A DNA stretch of 64,000 bases from Candidatus Paceibacterota bacterium (GCA_035452965.1 DAOTCE010000005.1:47423-111422), one strand, 5' to 3'. Positions 25,539 to 35,387 are shown, counted from the first letter of the stretch. A program made the numbers and translations. The notes: a model not told the origin generated them from the letters alone.

Positions 25539-26489
25539 ATGGCATCTTACACATCCCAGAGCCTCAGTTTAGCGGGCTTCCTGCGTGAAGTGCGGAGTTT
25601 GTACGAAACGCAGAACCGCCAGGCATCCGCCCAGGTAAAACATGCCTTGGATCACCTGCGCAATGTCGAGCGGTTGCTGGAAGGAAATTTCGGTTTTCAG
25701 CTCCACGACCGGGACGTGCTGGATATTGGGACCGGCCAGTTTCCGTTGCAGATGTATTACTTCGGCCGGCACAACCGGGTTACAGGCATTGATTTTGATG
25801 TGATTGCCAACGGCGTCAACCCATTGCAGTACCTGCGGATGTTCAGGTTCAATGGACTGCGACGCACCACAAAATCCATTGCCCGCAAACTGCTGGGAAT
25901 TGACCGCAAGTATCGTTCTGAACTCATGGCCCAACTGGGCGTCTGCTCGTTGCCCAAGGTCCGCGTCCAGCGGATGGACGCCTGCAACCTGACCTTCGCA
26001 GACGCATCCTTCGATTGCATCCACTGTCTTTCGGTGTTTCACCATCTCTCGGATCCCGCCGCCGCCATCCAAGGGATTAAACGGGTTCTGCGGCCGGGCG
26101 GAACGGTTTACATCTCCTTTCACCTCTACACGAGCGAGACCGGGTCGCTCGACCCGCGAGTGTTTACGGAACGCGCCAAGGAAGTCGGCCTTTGGCTGCA
26201 CCTGCGACCGGAGTGTGCGCACCTGATCCACACCAGTGCCTACCTCAACAAACTGCGTTTGGAGCAGTGGCGGAGATTATTCGACACCTGGATGCCTGGA
26301 GCAGTGCTGACCTTGACCCCTGCCAATCGAGCCGGCGCTGAATCCGACGCGCGCGCGCTTCAGGCAGCGGGGGAACTTAGCGAGTATGCACTGGAGGAAT
26401 TGCTGACGCACAGAATTTACGTGTTGTGGCGGAAGCCGGGAGCAGAGAAAGAAGCTCAGAAAAGGCCTGCAACTCCAAAGGCGGAGTGA
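25539..26489 (+). CDS. class I SAM-dependent methyltransferase
   Basis: 316 residues from ATG 25539. Motif I is DVLDIGTGQFPLQMYYFG, an acidic residue ending beta-2 is in VTGIDFDV, motif II/III residues are in RMDACNLTFADASFDCIHCLSVFHHL (short segments of it), and the post-motif is IKRVLRPGG. This is the Methyltransf_11 layout. It probably methylates a sugar hydroxyl or terminates chains in this polysaccharide locus; the substrate is an inference from context. The 100-residue C-terminal part after the Rossmann fold is unusually long and ends in a Lys/Pro-rich tail. Confidence 0.88.
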   Translation: MASYTSQSLSLAGFLREVRSLYETQNRQASAQVKHALDHLRNVERLLEGNFGFQLHDRDVLDIGTGQFPLQMYYFGRHNRVTGIDFDVIANGVNPLQYLRMFRFNGLRRTTKSIARKLLGIDRKYRSELMAQLGVCSLPKVRVQRMDACNLTFADASFDCIHCLSVFHHLSDPAAAIQGIKRVLRPGGTVYISFHLYTSETGSLDPRVFTERAKEVGLWLHLRPECAHLIHTSAYLNKLRLEQWRRLFDTWMPGAVLTLTPANRAGAESDARALQAAGELSEYALEELLTHRIYVLWRKPGAEKEAQKRPATPKAE

Positions 26490-26602
26490 TTGACTGTCGA
26501 CGCTGCCCAAAGGTTGTTGAGGAGCAGGTAAGCCCTATGAACTCAGACTGCTTGGGGTCTGCTTGATATTCGAACCGTGTCAGACAGGCTACTACCGACA
26601 GC

Positions 26603-27937
26603 ATGACCGTTCTTGGCTTTGCAGCAACGGTTATTTGTGCGTACTACGTGCTCACCCTGCCGAGGGCTTGGGCGCCGTTGGCGATATTGATTGCGGCGAC
26701 CTACACGACGCCAGGGCAGGTGCTGGATATCGGCGGGTTGGACTTCACCGTCATCCGCATCGTGGCGATGGTGGGGCTGATCCGCCTGATGGTGAAAGGG
26801 GAGCGCATAACCGGCGGATGGCAGACCATGGATCGCTTAATGGTGGCCTGGGGGGGGTGGCTGGTGTGCAGCGGCCTTTTCCACAAGGACCCTGCCAGCA
26901 GCCTGATCTTTCGTGCCGGCAATGTTTTTGATGACGTGATCATCTACTTCCTGTTCCGGGTCTTCATGCGAAACCTCGACGAGTTTCTGCAGGTCTGCAA
27001 AGCAGTGATCCTTCTTCTGGCGCCGCTGGCCATATTGATGTTGTGGGAGAAACTGAAAGGATACAACTGTTTCTCCGTCCTGGGGATTCCCTTGGAAGTG
27101 GACGTGCGCAATGGCACAATCCGCGCGCACGGCCCTTTTGGCCACGCCATCCTCGCCGGCACGGTGGGCGCCGTTTGCCTGCCCCTGGCGGGCGTCTTCT
27201 GGGGGCGCGACCGGAAGCTGGCGCTGGTGGGCGTGGCGGCGGCGGGGGCGATGGTTTACGCGAGCGCTTCCAGCGGGCCCATCATGACCACGTTGACGGT
27301 TCTCTTCGGTCTCGCCTTGTGGCAGATGCGGGACCAGATGCGGGCGGTGCGCTGGGGGGCGGTGGGACTTGTCTTTGCCCTGAGCCTTGTGATGCAAGCG
27401 CCCGTGTACTATTTGTTGGCCCACATTGACCTTACCGGCAGCAGCACCGGCTGGCACCGGGCCTACTTGATCGAACAGTCCATCAATCATTTAGGAGAAT
27501 GGTGGTTTGCCGGCACGGATTACACGCGCCATTGGATGCCGACCGGCGTCGCCTGGAACGCGAACCATACGGACATCACGAACCACTACCTTCACATGGG
27601 CGTGCTGGGCGGCTTGCCGCTGATGCTGCTGTTCATGGCGGTGCTGGCAGCCGGTTTTGCCGCTGTCGGCAAGGCGCTGCGGCAGAACAGGGACGCGCCG
27701 TTCGAGCGCCGGTTCTTGATCTGGACGCTGGGCGCCATCCTGTTCGCTCATGCGACAACCTTTATCTCCATATGTTACTTTGATCAGACTGTTGTGTATC
27801 TCTACTTCCTGCTGGCCGCCATTGGTTCGCTTCACGTGGTGGAACCGGTCAGAGCCCAAGCGCCCGCCAGCGTGCGCGTCCTCGACGCTTGCGAACCGCC
27901 TCCAGCCGATGAGCAATCTTTCTGTTATCATCGTTAG
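26603..27937 (+). CDS. O-antigen ligase/polymerase-like membrane protein (Wzy/WaaL superfamily)
   Basis: 444 residues with about ten hydrophobic segments. The large periplasmic loop before the last third (about 275-330) contains WHRAYLIEQSINHLGEWWF and NHTDITNHYLHMGVLGG, the pattern of Wzy_C/WaaL proteins that polymerise or ligate lipid-linked glycans at the outer face of the inner membrane. It is the only polymerase candidate in the locus. The 3' end overlaps the next gene by 29 bases. A run of eight G lies at 26850-26857 within the coding frame. Confidence 0.88.
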   Translation: MTVLGFAATVICAYYVLTLPRAWAPLAILIAATYTTPGQVLDIGGLDFTVIRIVAMVGLIRLMVKGERITGGWQTMDRLMVAWGGWLVCSGLFHKDPASSLIFRAGNVFDDVIIYFLFRVFMRNLDEFLQVCKAVILLLAPLAILMLWEKLKGYNCFSVLGIPLEVDVRNGTIRAHGPFGHAILAGTVGAVCLPLAGVFWGRDRKLALVGVAAAGAMVYASASSGPIMTTLTVLFGLALWQMRDQMRAVRWGAVGLVFALSLVMQAPVYYLLAHIDLTGSSTGWHRAYLIEQSINHLGEWWFAGTDYTRHWMPTGVAWNANHTDITNHYLHMGVLGGLPLMLLFMAVLAAGFAAVGKALRQNRDAPFERRFLIWTLGAILFAHATTFISICYFDQTVVYLYFLLAAIGSLHVVEPVRAQAPASVRVLDACEPPPADEQSFCYHR

Positions 27938-28844
27938 CTGGAATGCCTACCACCACCTGCGGAATTGCCTGGCCTCGATCCGTGAGACCGGGGGTTCGCT
28001 GGTGCGGGAAGTCATCGTAGTGGATAACGCCTCCACCGACGGCTCGCCGGATATGGTGGCGGAACGGTTTCCGGAAGCGACCCTAATCCGTTTGGGCGAG
28101 AATCTGGGTTTCGCGCGCGCCAACAATCTCGGGCTTAAGCACGCCTCCGGTGAACTGCTGGCACTGGTCAACTCGGACGTCGTTGTTCACGAGGATTGTC
28201 TTCAGCGGCTGGCTGCCTTCCTGAAGGGTCGTAAGGATGTGGGACTGGTGGGGCCGAAGATTTTGGGACAGGATGGCCGCTTGCAGCGCACGTGCCGGCG
28301 TCTGCCAACGCTTTGGAACACCACCTGCCGTGCGCTTGCGCTGGACAACGTGCTCTTTCGGTGGCCGCTTTTTTCCGGCCGGGAAATGCGCCATTGGAAT
28401 CATGAAAACCAGGCCGAAGTGGAAGTGCTCAGCGGCTGTTTCTGGATGGCCCGGCGTGAGGCTGTCCATGCAGTAGGAAACCTAGACGAGAGGTTCTTCT
28501 TCTATGCGGAGGATGTCGACTGGTGCAAGAGGTTTTGGGATGGCGGATGGAAGCTCGTTTTTGTTCCTGAAGCCACAGCCACGCACGCGGGAGGCGGCAG
28601 TTCCTCAAACGCGCCTCTCCGGTACAGCATCGAACTGCTCCGGGCGAACCTGGCCTATTGGAGGAAGCACCACGGCTTCGTGGGCCAATGCGCATACCGC
28701 CTGCTCGCTATCGCCCACCACGGCCTTCGATTGGTGCCCCGCATCTTCGCGGAGGCGGGGGGATCAACTGCGCGGCAAGGCAATGGCAAGTTGAGGGAGC
28801 ACGCGGTCTGCATGCGCTGGCTCTTGACCGGGAGAGGCGTTTGA
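27909..28844 (+). CDS. glycosyltransferase family 2, rhamnosyltransferase-like
   Basis: 311 residues from ATG 27909, inside the end of the polymerase gene. The opening NLSVIIVSWNAYHHLRNCL and VVDNASTDGS are followed by NLGFARANNLGL, the DxD-type VNSDVVV, and a late GCFWMARREAV...DERFFFYAEDVDWCKRF block. This is the WcaA/RfbF-like subgroup that commonly transfers rhamnose or related sugars. The C-terminal ~80 residues are basic and may attach to the membrane. The overlap suggests coupled translation with the polymerase. Confidence 0.92.
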   Translation: MSNLSVIIVSWNAYHHLRNCLASIRETGGSLVREVIVVDNASTDGSPDMVAERFPEATLIRLGENLGFARANNLGLKHASGELLALVNSDVVVHEDCLQRLAAFLKGRKDVGLVGPKILGQDGRLQRTCRRLPTLWNTTCRALALDNVLFRWPLFSGREMRHWNHENQAEVEVLSGCFWMARREAVHAVGNLDERFFFYAEDVDWCKRFWDGGWKLVFVPEATATHAGGGSSSNAPLRYSIELLRANLAYWRKHHGFVGQCAYRLLAIAHHGLRLVPRIFAEAGGSTARQGNGKLREHAVCMRWLLTGRGV

Positions 28845-29227
28845 AGTAAGTGCCAAGGATAAGGCTCAGCCCAGCGCTTCCTAGGAAATCTCCAGCAACC
28901 GGCTGACGGAAGAATGTGTAGCTTTGCTACATGTCACCGAAACAGTACATCGAAATTCGGATGGAAGCGATAGCCAACATCGTGTCTAGCCTAGTTCAGC
29001 GGCTGTCCAGATTCTGGAATCTGGTTTGCCCGTCATATTCGATCTCGAGAACCTGCGGGAGAGTGGCCATGCCAGAGAGGCCATTTGCGGCAATGAAGGA
29101 ATCGACGGAGAAATGCAAGGCCCAGTTGTCAGCCAGTTTGCGCTCTGTTGGCATGAGCGGTGCTCCCGTCCCCTCTGAGATGAGCCATTATTTTGGTAAA
29201 AGCCGAGGACTTCAATCGAACAGCCCA
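28845..29227. other. intergenic stretch before the beta-helix gene
   Basis: The frame upstream of ATG 29228 stays open to 28931, but its translation lacks a signal peptide and family features. The real protein starts with a signal peptide at 29228. No RNA gene or repeat was recognised. A promoter for the secreted protein probably lies here, but none could be defined. Confidence 0.4.
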
Positions 29228-31240
29228 ATGAGGAACCTTATTTCTGTTTTGGTTTTGTTCCTGGGTTTCACAGCTTTCGGAGCGACCTATTGCGTCGGCC
29301 CGTCCCCCACCGGCAGCGGCAGCGGTGCGGACTGGAACAACTTGAAGGCCTGGAGCAGCACACCCGTACGGGGCGACACTTGGTATCTGGTGGGCGGGAC
29401 TTACGCTGCGAAGACACTTGGCACGGCGGCAAGCGGGTCAACGCTCATTACGATCAAGAAGGCGACGGCATCAAACTATACTGACGTTAGCGCGACGGGC
29501 TGGAGCAGCTCCTACGCGACTCCCGCCAGCATCGGCGGGTTGACCATAGGCTCAAGCTACTGGCTGATTGATGGGGTGACGGGCGACGGTGCGCGTGTTG
29601 TTCCGGCAGATACCAACACAAGCCACTATGGATTTTATATCCCTGGAAGCCACCCAGTCCAATTAACGGGGTCCGCCAGTTTTATCACCATCGCGCACTG
29701 CCGGTTTTTTACCAGCCCCGCTTGCACCACTGGCATCTACCAAGTTGATGTTAATCAGGCGACCAAGAATGATCTAACTATCCAGTATTGTCTGTTCGAC
29801 GGTTTCAGCGAGATAATTCGCAACGGGGTAAACACCTGGAACAACACTGTTCTTGAATACAGTATCATCCTGCGCAGCTTTGGGGACAGCGGTTGTCATG
29901 GCAATGTCATCAACGCCATGTGGGCGCCGCTCGTCAATATGACGATCCGCTACAATGTTTTTAAGGATATGGTTGGCAATGGTATTTCTGGAGTGATCTC
30001 GGGCAATGGCTCAGGCCTTGGCCCGATTTTATGTTACGGCAACGTGTTCGACAATATTCCGCATTGCACCTATGTGATCGGGGCGAACGGTGGCTATTCC
30101 ATAAACAACTCCACCTTCTATAACAACACGGTTATCCATTGCGATAACGACGATGCAGGCTTCGCCATTTGCGGGAGAACATCCGGCAGCGGCAATGTCG
30201 GCGGGAACAACCTTTTATACGACTGCATTTCTGTTCTGTATAATTCGGCGTGGTCTGGTGATTACGATGCCTTTTTTTCATGTTCGCGTTCTTCAGGGAC
30301 GCACAAGTACACGGCAACGGGTGACCCCTTCGTCAATCGCGCTGGAATGGACTACCGGCTGAAGGCGAATACCCCGGCGGGCACCAGTTTAGCCAGCCCG
30401 TATAATGTTGATGCTCTTGGGAATGCTCGCACGACTTGGACGCGGGGGGCGTTCGAGTACGGCAGCGCCAGCACCAATGCAGTCATTTCGGTATCCCCCA
30501 GCGCTCGGAACTTCGGTTCTCTGGCACTTGGGACGAGTAGCAACCTGACATTCACAATTCAAAATGTCGGGGGGGGGGCGCTGTCCGGAACTGCGACTGT
30601 CTCTGCTCCGTTCTCGATTCTCTCCGGAGGAACCTACAGTCTTGGGGCCAATCAGAGTCAGACCGTAACCGTGCGTTATGCACCCTCGGTGGCTGGCGCC
30701 TACAGCGCCAACGTGACTTTCACTGGCGGTGGCGGTGCTGTGGCGTTGGTTAGCGGCGTAGCCTATGCTGTATTGCCAGGCACATCGTTTGCGGCAGACG
30801 CCGGAGTGGTCAGTTCACCGTTTGTGAGCAGCGGCGGAGTCATTTCGCAATCTGTAGATTCGGGCGTGTCGGATGGCGGGCGGGCTCTTTACGCCTTTAG
30901 CCTTACGAATGCTGGAAACTATCTAGTTCAAGCAGTCGTGAACGCCCCGAGTGATGCGGCGAATTCGTTTTACGTTAACATTGATGCGGAGCCCACCGAC
31001 CCCTACATGAGTTGGCACATTCCCGTGACCAGCGGATTCCAGACCTCCTATGTATCCTGGCAGGGGGACGGAACCTGGGACGCGCCACAGTTTATAAACA
31101 AGGTCTTCAGCCTGACGGTGGGAACCCATCAGCTCATCATTCGGGGTCGCGAGAAGAATACCCAATTGCAGCGCATTTCGATTGTCAAAGATGTGGGGCC
31201 GATGCCTCCATCAAATTTGCGTCTTGTGACGTCTCAATAG
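29228..31240 (+). CDS. secreted right-handed beta-helix protein, possible polysaccharide-acting enzyme
   Basis: 670 residues from ATG 29228 with a signal peptide (MRNLISVLVLFLGFTAFGA). About 20-420 has the repeated short-strand pattern and Asn ladder of parallel beta-helices (NGGYSINNSTFYNNTVIHC), as in polysaccharide lyases, epimerases and related proteins. About 425-515 is an ASPM/HYDIN-like beta domain (NFGSLALGTSSNLTFTIQNVG). About 530-665 resembles a carbohydrate-binding beta-sandwich ending WQGDGTWDAPQ...GTHQLIIRGREKNTQLQRISI. Its place among the glycosyltransferases suggests it trims or modifies the polymer outside the cell. Catalytic residues cannot be assigned. A ten-G tract lies at 30569-30578. 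Confidence 0.8.
   Translation: MRNLISVLVLFLGFTAFGATYCVGPSPTGSGSGADWNNLKAWSSTPVRGDTWYLVGGTYAAKTLGTAASGSTLITIKKATASNYTDVSATGWSSSYATPASIGGLTIGSSYWLIDGVTGDGARVVPADTNTSHYGFYIPGSHPVQLTGSASFITIAHCRFFTSPACTTGIYQVDVNQATKNDLTIQYCLFDGFSEIIRNGVNTWNNTVLEYSIILRSFGDSGCHGNVINAMWAPLVNMTIRYNVFKDMVGNGISGVISGNGSGLGPILCYGNVFDNIPHCTYVIGANGGYSINNSTFYNNTVIHCDNDDAGFAICGRTSGSGNVGGNNLLYDCISVLYNSAWSGDYDAFFSCSRSSGTHKYTATGDPFVNRAGMDYRLKANTPAGTSLASPYNVDALGNARTTWTRGAFEYGSASTNAVISVSPSARNFGSLALGTSSNLTFTIQNVGGGALSGTATVSAPFSILSGGTYSLGANQSQTVTVRYAPSVAGAYSANVTFTGGGGAVALVSGVAYAVLPGTSFAADAGVVSSPFVSSGGVISQSVDSGVSDGGRALYAFSLTNAGNYLVQAVVNAPSDAANSFYVNIDAEPTDPYMSWHIPVTSGFQTSYVSWQGDGTWDAPQFINKVFSLTVGTHQLIIRGREKNTQLQRISIVKDVGPMPPSNLRLVTSQ
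30569..30578 (+). repeat. ten-base G tract inside the beta-helix gene
   Basis: A run of ten G encodes part of the Gly-Gly-Gly in the ASPM-like domain. Slippage by one base would truncate the C-terminal binding module. Confidence 0.8.
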
Positions 31241-31482
31241 TCAGCGTTTGGGCATTCTATGGTGTGTTGGCGCGGCCCTGTTCGCCCGTTGCTTTCCATT
31301 CACTTCTGTTAGTTGCTTGGATCAGACCGACCTTGGGCTTGGTTTCCTCCTCGGCGTCGTGCTTGGGCTATGCGCGGCGGCGGTTGGCATCCGCAACGAG
31401 GAGACGAAGGAATTCTGTTCAGAACGAGGATAGGGGCGGTACCCTCGTGATCTGCAATCAGACTTCGCTCTGAGTGCCACGT

Positions 31483-32361
31483 ATGCGGTTAAGCAAACGA
31501 CACAATTCGCCTTACGAATTCCGCATCATGCCTGAAGCGACCGGGACCACCCCCCCAGAAGAGGAAAGCTCGAAGTGTTCAATCATTTCGGCGGTAAGCG
31601 ACGAAGAGGTCCTCAATAGTTGCCTGTTGAGTTCTCCTGATGTTCGCCGGGCAGCAGATGTGATTCTGCAGACCGGGTATCCCAGCGCTGCGCTGGCCTA
31701 CAACGCCGCGCTCGAAAAGGCGAAAACGAACATTGTGATGTTTGTGCATCAAGATGTCTACTTGCCGGAAGGCTGGCTTCGGACCGCTCAGAACGCGGTG
31801 GGAATTCTCTCAAAGATCGACCCGGACTGGGGTGTTCTGGGATGCTGGGGCGTCAGGCCTTCAGGCGAGCGCGCCGGCTTCGTCTATGACGGTGGGTGGA
31901 GGCGGATTCTCGGAGGCCCATTCGAGGGTGGCCAGGAAGTGGAGTCGCTCGATGAGGTCGTGTTGATCCTGCGCAAATCCTCCGGCCTTCGCTTTGATCA
32001 ACAACTCAGGGGGTTTCACATGTACGGCACCGATATTTGTCTGGAGGCCCGGCGGCGGGGGATGAAATGCTACGCTATATCCGCTTTCTGTGTTCACAAC
32101 ACGAACGGTTACAACCTGCTGCCGTACCAGTTCTGGCGGAATTGCTGGTGGATTCGCAACAAGTGGAAGGCCAAATTACCGGTACCTACGCCTTGCATCG
32201 ATATCACCTACTTCGGTTGGCCGATGATTAAGTGGAACGTCATTCGATCTCTGAATATACTTCTGAAGCGGCATAAGCCCGCCAGGCGGGCGGCTGACCC
32301 TAGAGCGCTCTACGAGGACATGGTCAGAGGAGGCATTGTTGAAAGAGCAACCTCTACCTAG
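31483..32361 (+). CDS. glycosyltransferase, GT2-like (Glyco_tranf_2_5 type)
   Basis: 292 residues from ATG 31483; GTG 31474 or ATG 31528 are also possible. The subgroup signature is clear: SAALAYNAALEKAKTNIVMF followed by the metal-binding HQDVYLPEGW, then GVLGCWGVRPSGERAGFVYDG and LRGFHMYGTDICLEARRRG. The first ~45 residues are polar and variable. It probably adds a sugar to the repeat unit. The 3' end overlaps the following truncated gene by 26 bases. The 242-base gap upstream (31241-31482) holds no gene. Confidence 0.85.
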   Translation: MRLSKRHNSPYEFRIMPEATGTTPPEEESSKCSIISAVSDEEVLNSCLLSSPDVRRAADVILQTGYPSAALAYNAALEKAKTNIVMFVHQDVYLPEGWLRTAQNAVGILSKIDPDWGVLGCWGVRPSGERAGFVYDGGWRRILGGPFEGGQEVESLDEVVLILRKSSGLRFDQQLRGFHMYGTDICLEARRRGMKCYAISAFCVHNTNGYNLLPYQFWRNCWWIRNKWKAKLPVPTPCIDITYFGWPMIKWNVIRSLNILLKRHKPARRAADPRALYEDMVRGGIVERATST

Positions 32362-32602
32362 CGCTCATCCGGTAGTATTTGTGTCTCCCGACGCATCTCG
32401 AACCGGAGCGCCCTTGGCTCTGCTGCGGTTGCTAGAGTGGTTAAAGCGGCAGACGGACCTTCGGTTCCAGGTCTTGCTATATCAAGATGGTCCGCTTGCA
32501 CCTAAATTTGCCGCAGTATCGCCGACGGTGACGCTCACGGAAGTGGAATTTGGGCAGGGCGCCTCACAGTCTGCTGCCGTACCAATTTCAGCGGATGATT
32601 GA
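32336..32602 (+). pseudogene. N-terminal fragment of a GT4-type glycosyltransferase
   Basis: 88 residues from TTG 32336 or 32339, overlapping the previous gene. PVVFVSPDASRTGAPLALLR followed by LLEWLKRQTDLRFQVLLYQD and DGPLAPKFAAV is the opening of GT-B glycosyltransferases whose full length is about 380 residues or more. Translation then leaves the family and stops. The next 279 bases (32603-32881) contain no continuation in any frame that I could recognise. This looks like a gene that lost its 3' part by deletion or recombination. Confidence 0.65.
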
Positions 32603-32881
32603 TCCATGACTGCGTGAATTGGCCTTCTCAAGACAATTCATGTGTTGCGAAGGGCTTCCCACGCCTCGCCGGCATTGATCCGCAACTCCAGGGCGTTTGG
32701 TTGAGCGCGTGAGGCTGCCACGTCGACCGCACTCGCCCGTCACGCAGCACCGAACTGCTCTTGCGTCCGGGCTGCCGACTGCCGCGGGCCTATGGGCGCA
32801 TAGACTGTCTAGCATCTACTTTCGTTCCGATGGTTGCATTTTGCATTTTGAATTGAAAATAGAGAGAATAGAGAGTATTCC

Positions 32882-34228
32882 ATGGAATCTCAATTAAGAA
32901 GTGGTGCACGAACTGGGAGGGGGAGCACGCGGCGACTTAGGTTGCTCCAGCTTGTCCACGGCTACCCGCCTGCGATAGGAGGGGTTGAGGTGTCAACGCG
33001 AGATCTCTGTGAGCGGCTCTTCGCTGACTATAATGTCGATGTAACAGTATTCACCACGAATGCGTTCACCGTGGCAAACTTCAATGACGGGTCTCTCCCA
33101 ACGGTACCGATCAAGGTTGACGAAGAGCAAAACGGGGTCAAGATTCGACGGTTCCCGGTTGTGACGGGTTGGTCTGCGCTGCTGAAACAGATGCAACGCA
33201 TTGCGTGGCACCTGAGAATCCCCGGCAATGACCGACTTCGCACTTGGTATGGCGGCCCGATCGCGCCCCAGATGCTGCACGCGGTGAGGAGCTTCGATGC
33301 CGATGTTCTTTGCGCTGCGTCATTCCCGCTTAACCACATGACGTACCCTTTTCGCTGCAAGGGGTTGCGCCCCCCTGTGGTCTTGGTCGGCGCCGTGCAC
33401 ACAAATAATGCCTGGGGTTACAACCGACCTCACCTTATCAAGCTAATCGGGCGTTCTTACGCGACCGTCGCCCACACGGACCACGAGCGAGAGTGGTTGA
33501 TCGAGCGGGGAGCGCCGCCAGAGAGAATGCTTGTGATCGGGCACGGTATCGAATCTGGCGATTTTACCGCAAAGCCGGGAGTGTTCCGTGCCACGCATGA
33601 AATTCCGCGTGATGCGTTTGTCGTCGCCTATCTTGGCCAGCAGGGTGGGCACAAGGGGATTGACACGATGATCCGCGTGTTGCCTAGCTTCCTTGAACGC
33701 CGGTGCGATGCATGGTTGATCGTCGCTGGCGCTCGCACCCCGTACTCGGTGGAGCTCCGACGACTCGCCGAAACGCTACCCCGACACGCCCGCTCACGCC
33801 TGGTGTTTGCAGACGATTTGACCAAGCTGGAGCGGGCGCAGATCCTTGCTGATTGCGACGTGTTCGCTTCGCCATCCGCCCAGGAGTCCTTCGGCATCAC
33901 CACCCTCGAAGCTTGGTCTCACGCGAAACCGGTTATTGTCGGTGACGGCCCTGCCCAACGGTTGGTTGTGGAAGACGGCGTGTCGGGAATCCTCGTCCCA
34001 CACGGGAACGAGGACCGCCTTCTCAACGCGCTTGCTAAGCTGGCGGGGGACGCCTCGCTTCGCGCCCGACTCGGAGAAGCGGGACGACGTCGGCTTCAAG
34101 AACGATATGACCACTCGTCGGTGGTGTCGCAATATTATGCGCTTTTCCTTCAGGCAGCAACGACACAAGGTAGTTTGCCTTGCCACCGCGCGGACGGGAC
34201 TGTTTCCCGGAGGTGTGTATGTGGCTGA
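32882..34228 (+). CDS. glycosyltransferase family 4 (GT-B fold)
   Basis: 448 residues from ATG 32882. The acceptor domain opens with LLQLVHGYPPAIGGVEVSTRDL. The donor domain has VVAYLGQQGGHKGIDTMIRV, the FADDLTKLERAQILADCDVFASPS segment, and the EX7E-type ESFGITTLEAWSHAKPVI. This is a complete retaining glycosyltransferase of the RfaB/GT4 group. The last ~25 residues (TTQGSLPCHRADGTVSRRCVCG) look non-conserved and may reflect a frame extended beyond the ancestral stop. It probably acts on the lipid-linked repeat unit in the cytoplasm. Confidence 0.92.
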   Translation: MESQLRSGARTGRGSTRRLRLLQLVHGYPPAIGGVEVSTRDLCERLFADYNVDVTVFTTNAFTVANFNDGSLPTVPIKVDEEQNGVKIRRFPVVTGWSALLKQMQRIAWHLRIPGNDRLRTWYGGPIAPQMLHAVRSFDADVLCAASFPLNHMTYPFRCKGLRPPVVLVGAVHTNNAWGYNRPHLIKLIGRSYATVAHTDHEREWLIERGAPPERMLVIGHGIESGDFTAKPGVFRATHEIPRDAFVVAYLGQQGGHKGIDTMIRVLPSFLERRCDAWLIVAGARTPYSVELRRLAETLPRHARSRLVFADDLTKLERAQILADCDVFASPSAQESFGITTLEAWSHAKPVIVGDGPAQRLVVEDGVSGILVPHGNEDRLLNALAKLAGDASLRARLGEAGRRRLQERYDHSSVVSQYYALFLQAATTQGSLPCHRADGTVSRRCVCG

Positions 34229-34418
34229 AGGCATGCAATGTGGCATGGTCAATGTTGGGAAGGTTACAAACAGTCGTCCAGTGTCACCCGTCGGATGAAC
34301 GTCGAGGGCTCGAGGAATGCTACTTGTTTCAGAAGTGGGGTGAAGAGCATCGGACTGATACGCTGCCGCGGCCCCTTCTGAGCTCGAGCAGAAACGCAAG
34401 TCGACAGACTTAGTGCCT

Positions 34419-35387
34419 ATGCCGCGTGTTTCGGTGATAATGCCGGTCTTCAACGCAGAAGCATATCTGGTTAAGGCAATAGACAGTGTACTGCGTCAGA
34501 CCTTTGGGGATTTCGAACTACTTCTTCTGGAGGATGGTTCGGTGGACCGATCGGCGGAGATAGCCAGACATGCTGCGGAGCAGGACTCTCGTGTGGTACT
34601 CATGAATGGTGACCATCGCGGTGTCGTTCACCAGCGAAATACAGGTGTTAGGCTGGCCCAGGGCGAGTTGATTGCCATGATGGATTCGGACGACATTTCC
34701 CTGCCAAATCGCTTTTGCAGCCAGCTAAGTTACCTCGACAGCCATCCCGAGTGTTGCGCCGTCGGCACACAGGTTAAGCGCATCGATGAAGACGGCTTGG
34801 CCATTGATGAATGGCATTTGCCGGAGCAGCATGAAGAAATTGACGAATATCACATGGCTGGCCGGGGTGGCGCGATCGTCAATCCAAGCGTGATGATGCG
34901 CAAGAGCGCGGTGGTTGAAGCCGGGGGATATCGGACAGGCTACGACTCCGCAGAAGATTACGATCTTCTGTTGCGTCTTGGGGAGGTTGGTCGTTTGGCG
35001 AATCTTCCCCAAGTCCTCTTGTGCTACCGTCTTCATGCCAAGAGTCTAACTTTTGCCCGCGCAGTGTATCAACGGCAGATGACACGCAAAGCGCTGGAAG
35101 AGGCGTGGACGCGGCGCAGAAGGCCAGGTCCGCTCCCGGCTCCCATCCTTGAGCTCAGAGCGCCATCCGAGGATGAACTGATGTGGTCATGGGCGCTCTC
35201 TGCATTTGCAGCTCGCAACTTTGAGACCACACGAAACCAGGCGCGGAAGCTTTTGCGGAAGCATCCCGGTGAACTGCGGCGATGGGCCTTGCTTGGTGCT
35301 GCCTGCCTTGGCCCGGTGGCGCACTACCTCAAGCGCGTTCTCCCGTACCGAATTGGCCCCTATCGAGCGCAGGGCGGGATGGTCTAA
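34419..35387 (+). CDS. glycosyltransferase family 2
   Basis: 322 residues from ATG 34419 (GTG 34413 also in frame). The opening VSVIMPVFNAEAYLVKAIDSV and LLLEDGSVDRSAEI lead to QRNTGVRLAQGELIAMMDSDD, with the DSDD metal site, and later GGYRTGYDSAEDYDLLLRLGE. A C-terminal helical part (DELMWSWALSAFAARNFET) resembles a TPR-like tail. Its stop TAA overlaps the flippase start (TAATG at 35385-35389), so the two are translationally coupled. Confidence 0.93.
   Translation: MPRVSVIMPVFNAEAYLVKAIDSVLRQTFGDFELLLLEDGSVDRSAEIARHAAEQDSRVVLMNGDHRGVVHQRNTGVRLAQGELIAMMDSDDISLPNRFCSQLSYLDSHPECCAVGTQVKRIDEDGLAIDEWHLPEQHEEIDEYHMAGRGGAIVNPSVMMRKSAVVEAGGYRTGYDSAEDYDLLLRLGEVGRLANLPQVLLCYRLHAKSLTFARAVYQRQMTRKALEEAWTRRRRPGPLPAPILELRAPSEDELMWSWALSAFAARNFETTRNQARKLLRKHPGELRRWALLGAACLGPVAHYLKRVLPYRIGPYRAQGGMV

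Noticed and set aside
28931..29227. N-terminal extension of the beta-helix protein
   Set aside because: The signal peptide begins at ATG 29228; the 99 upstream codons have no conserved features and would block export.
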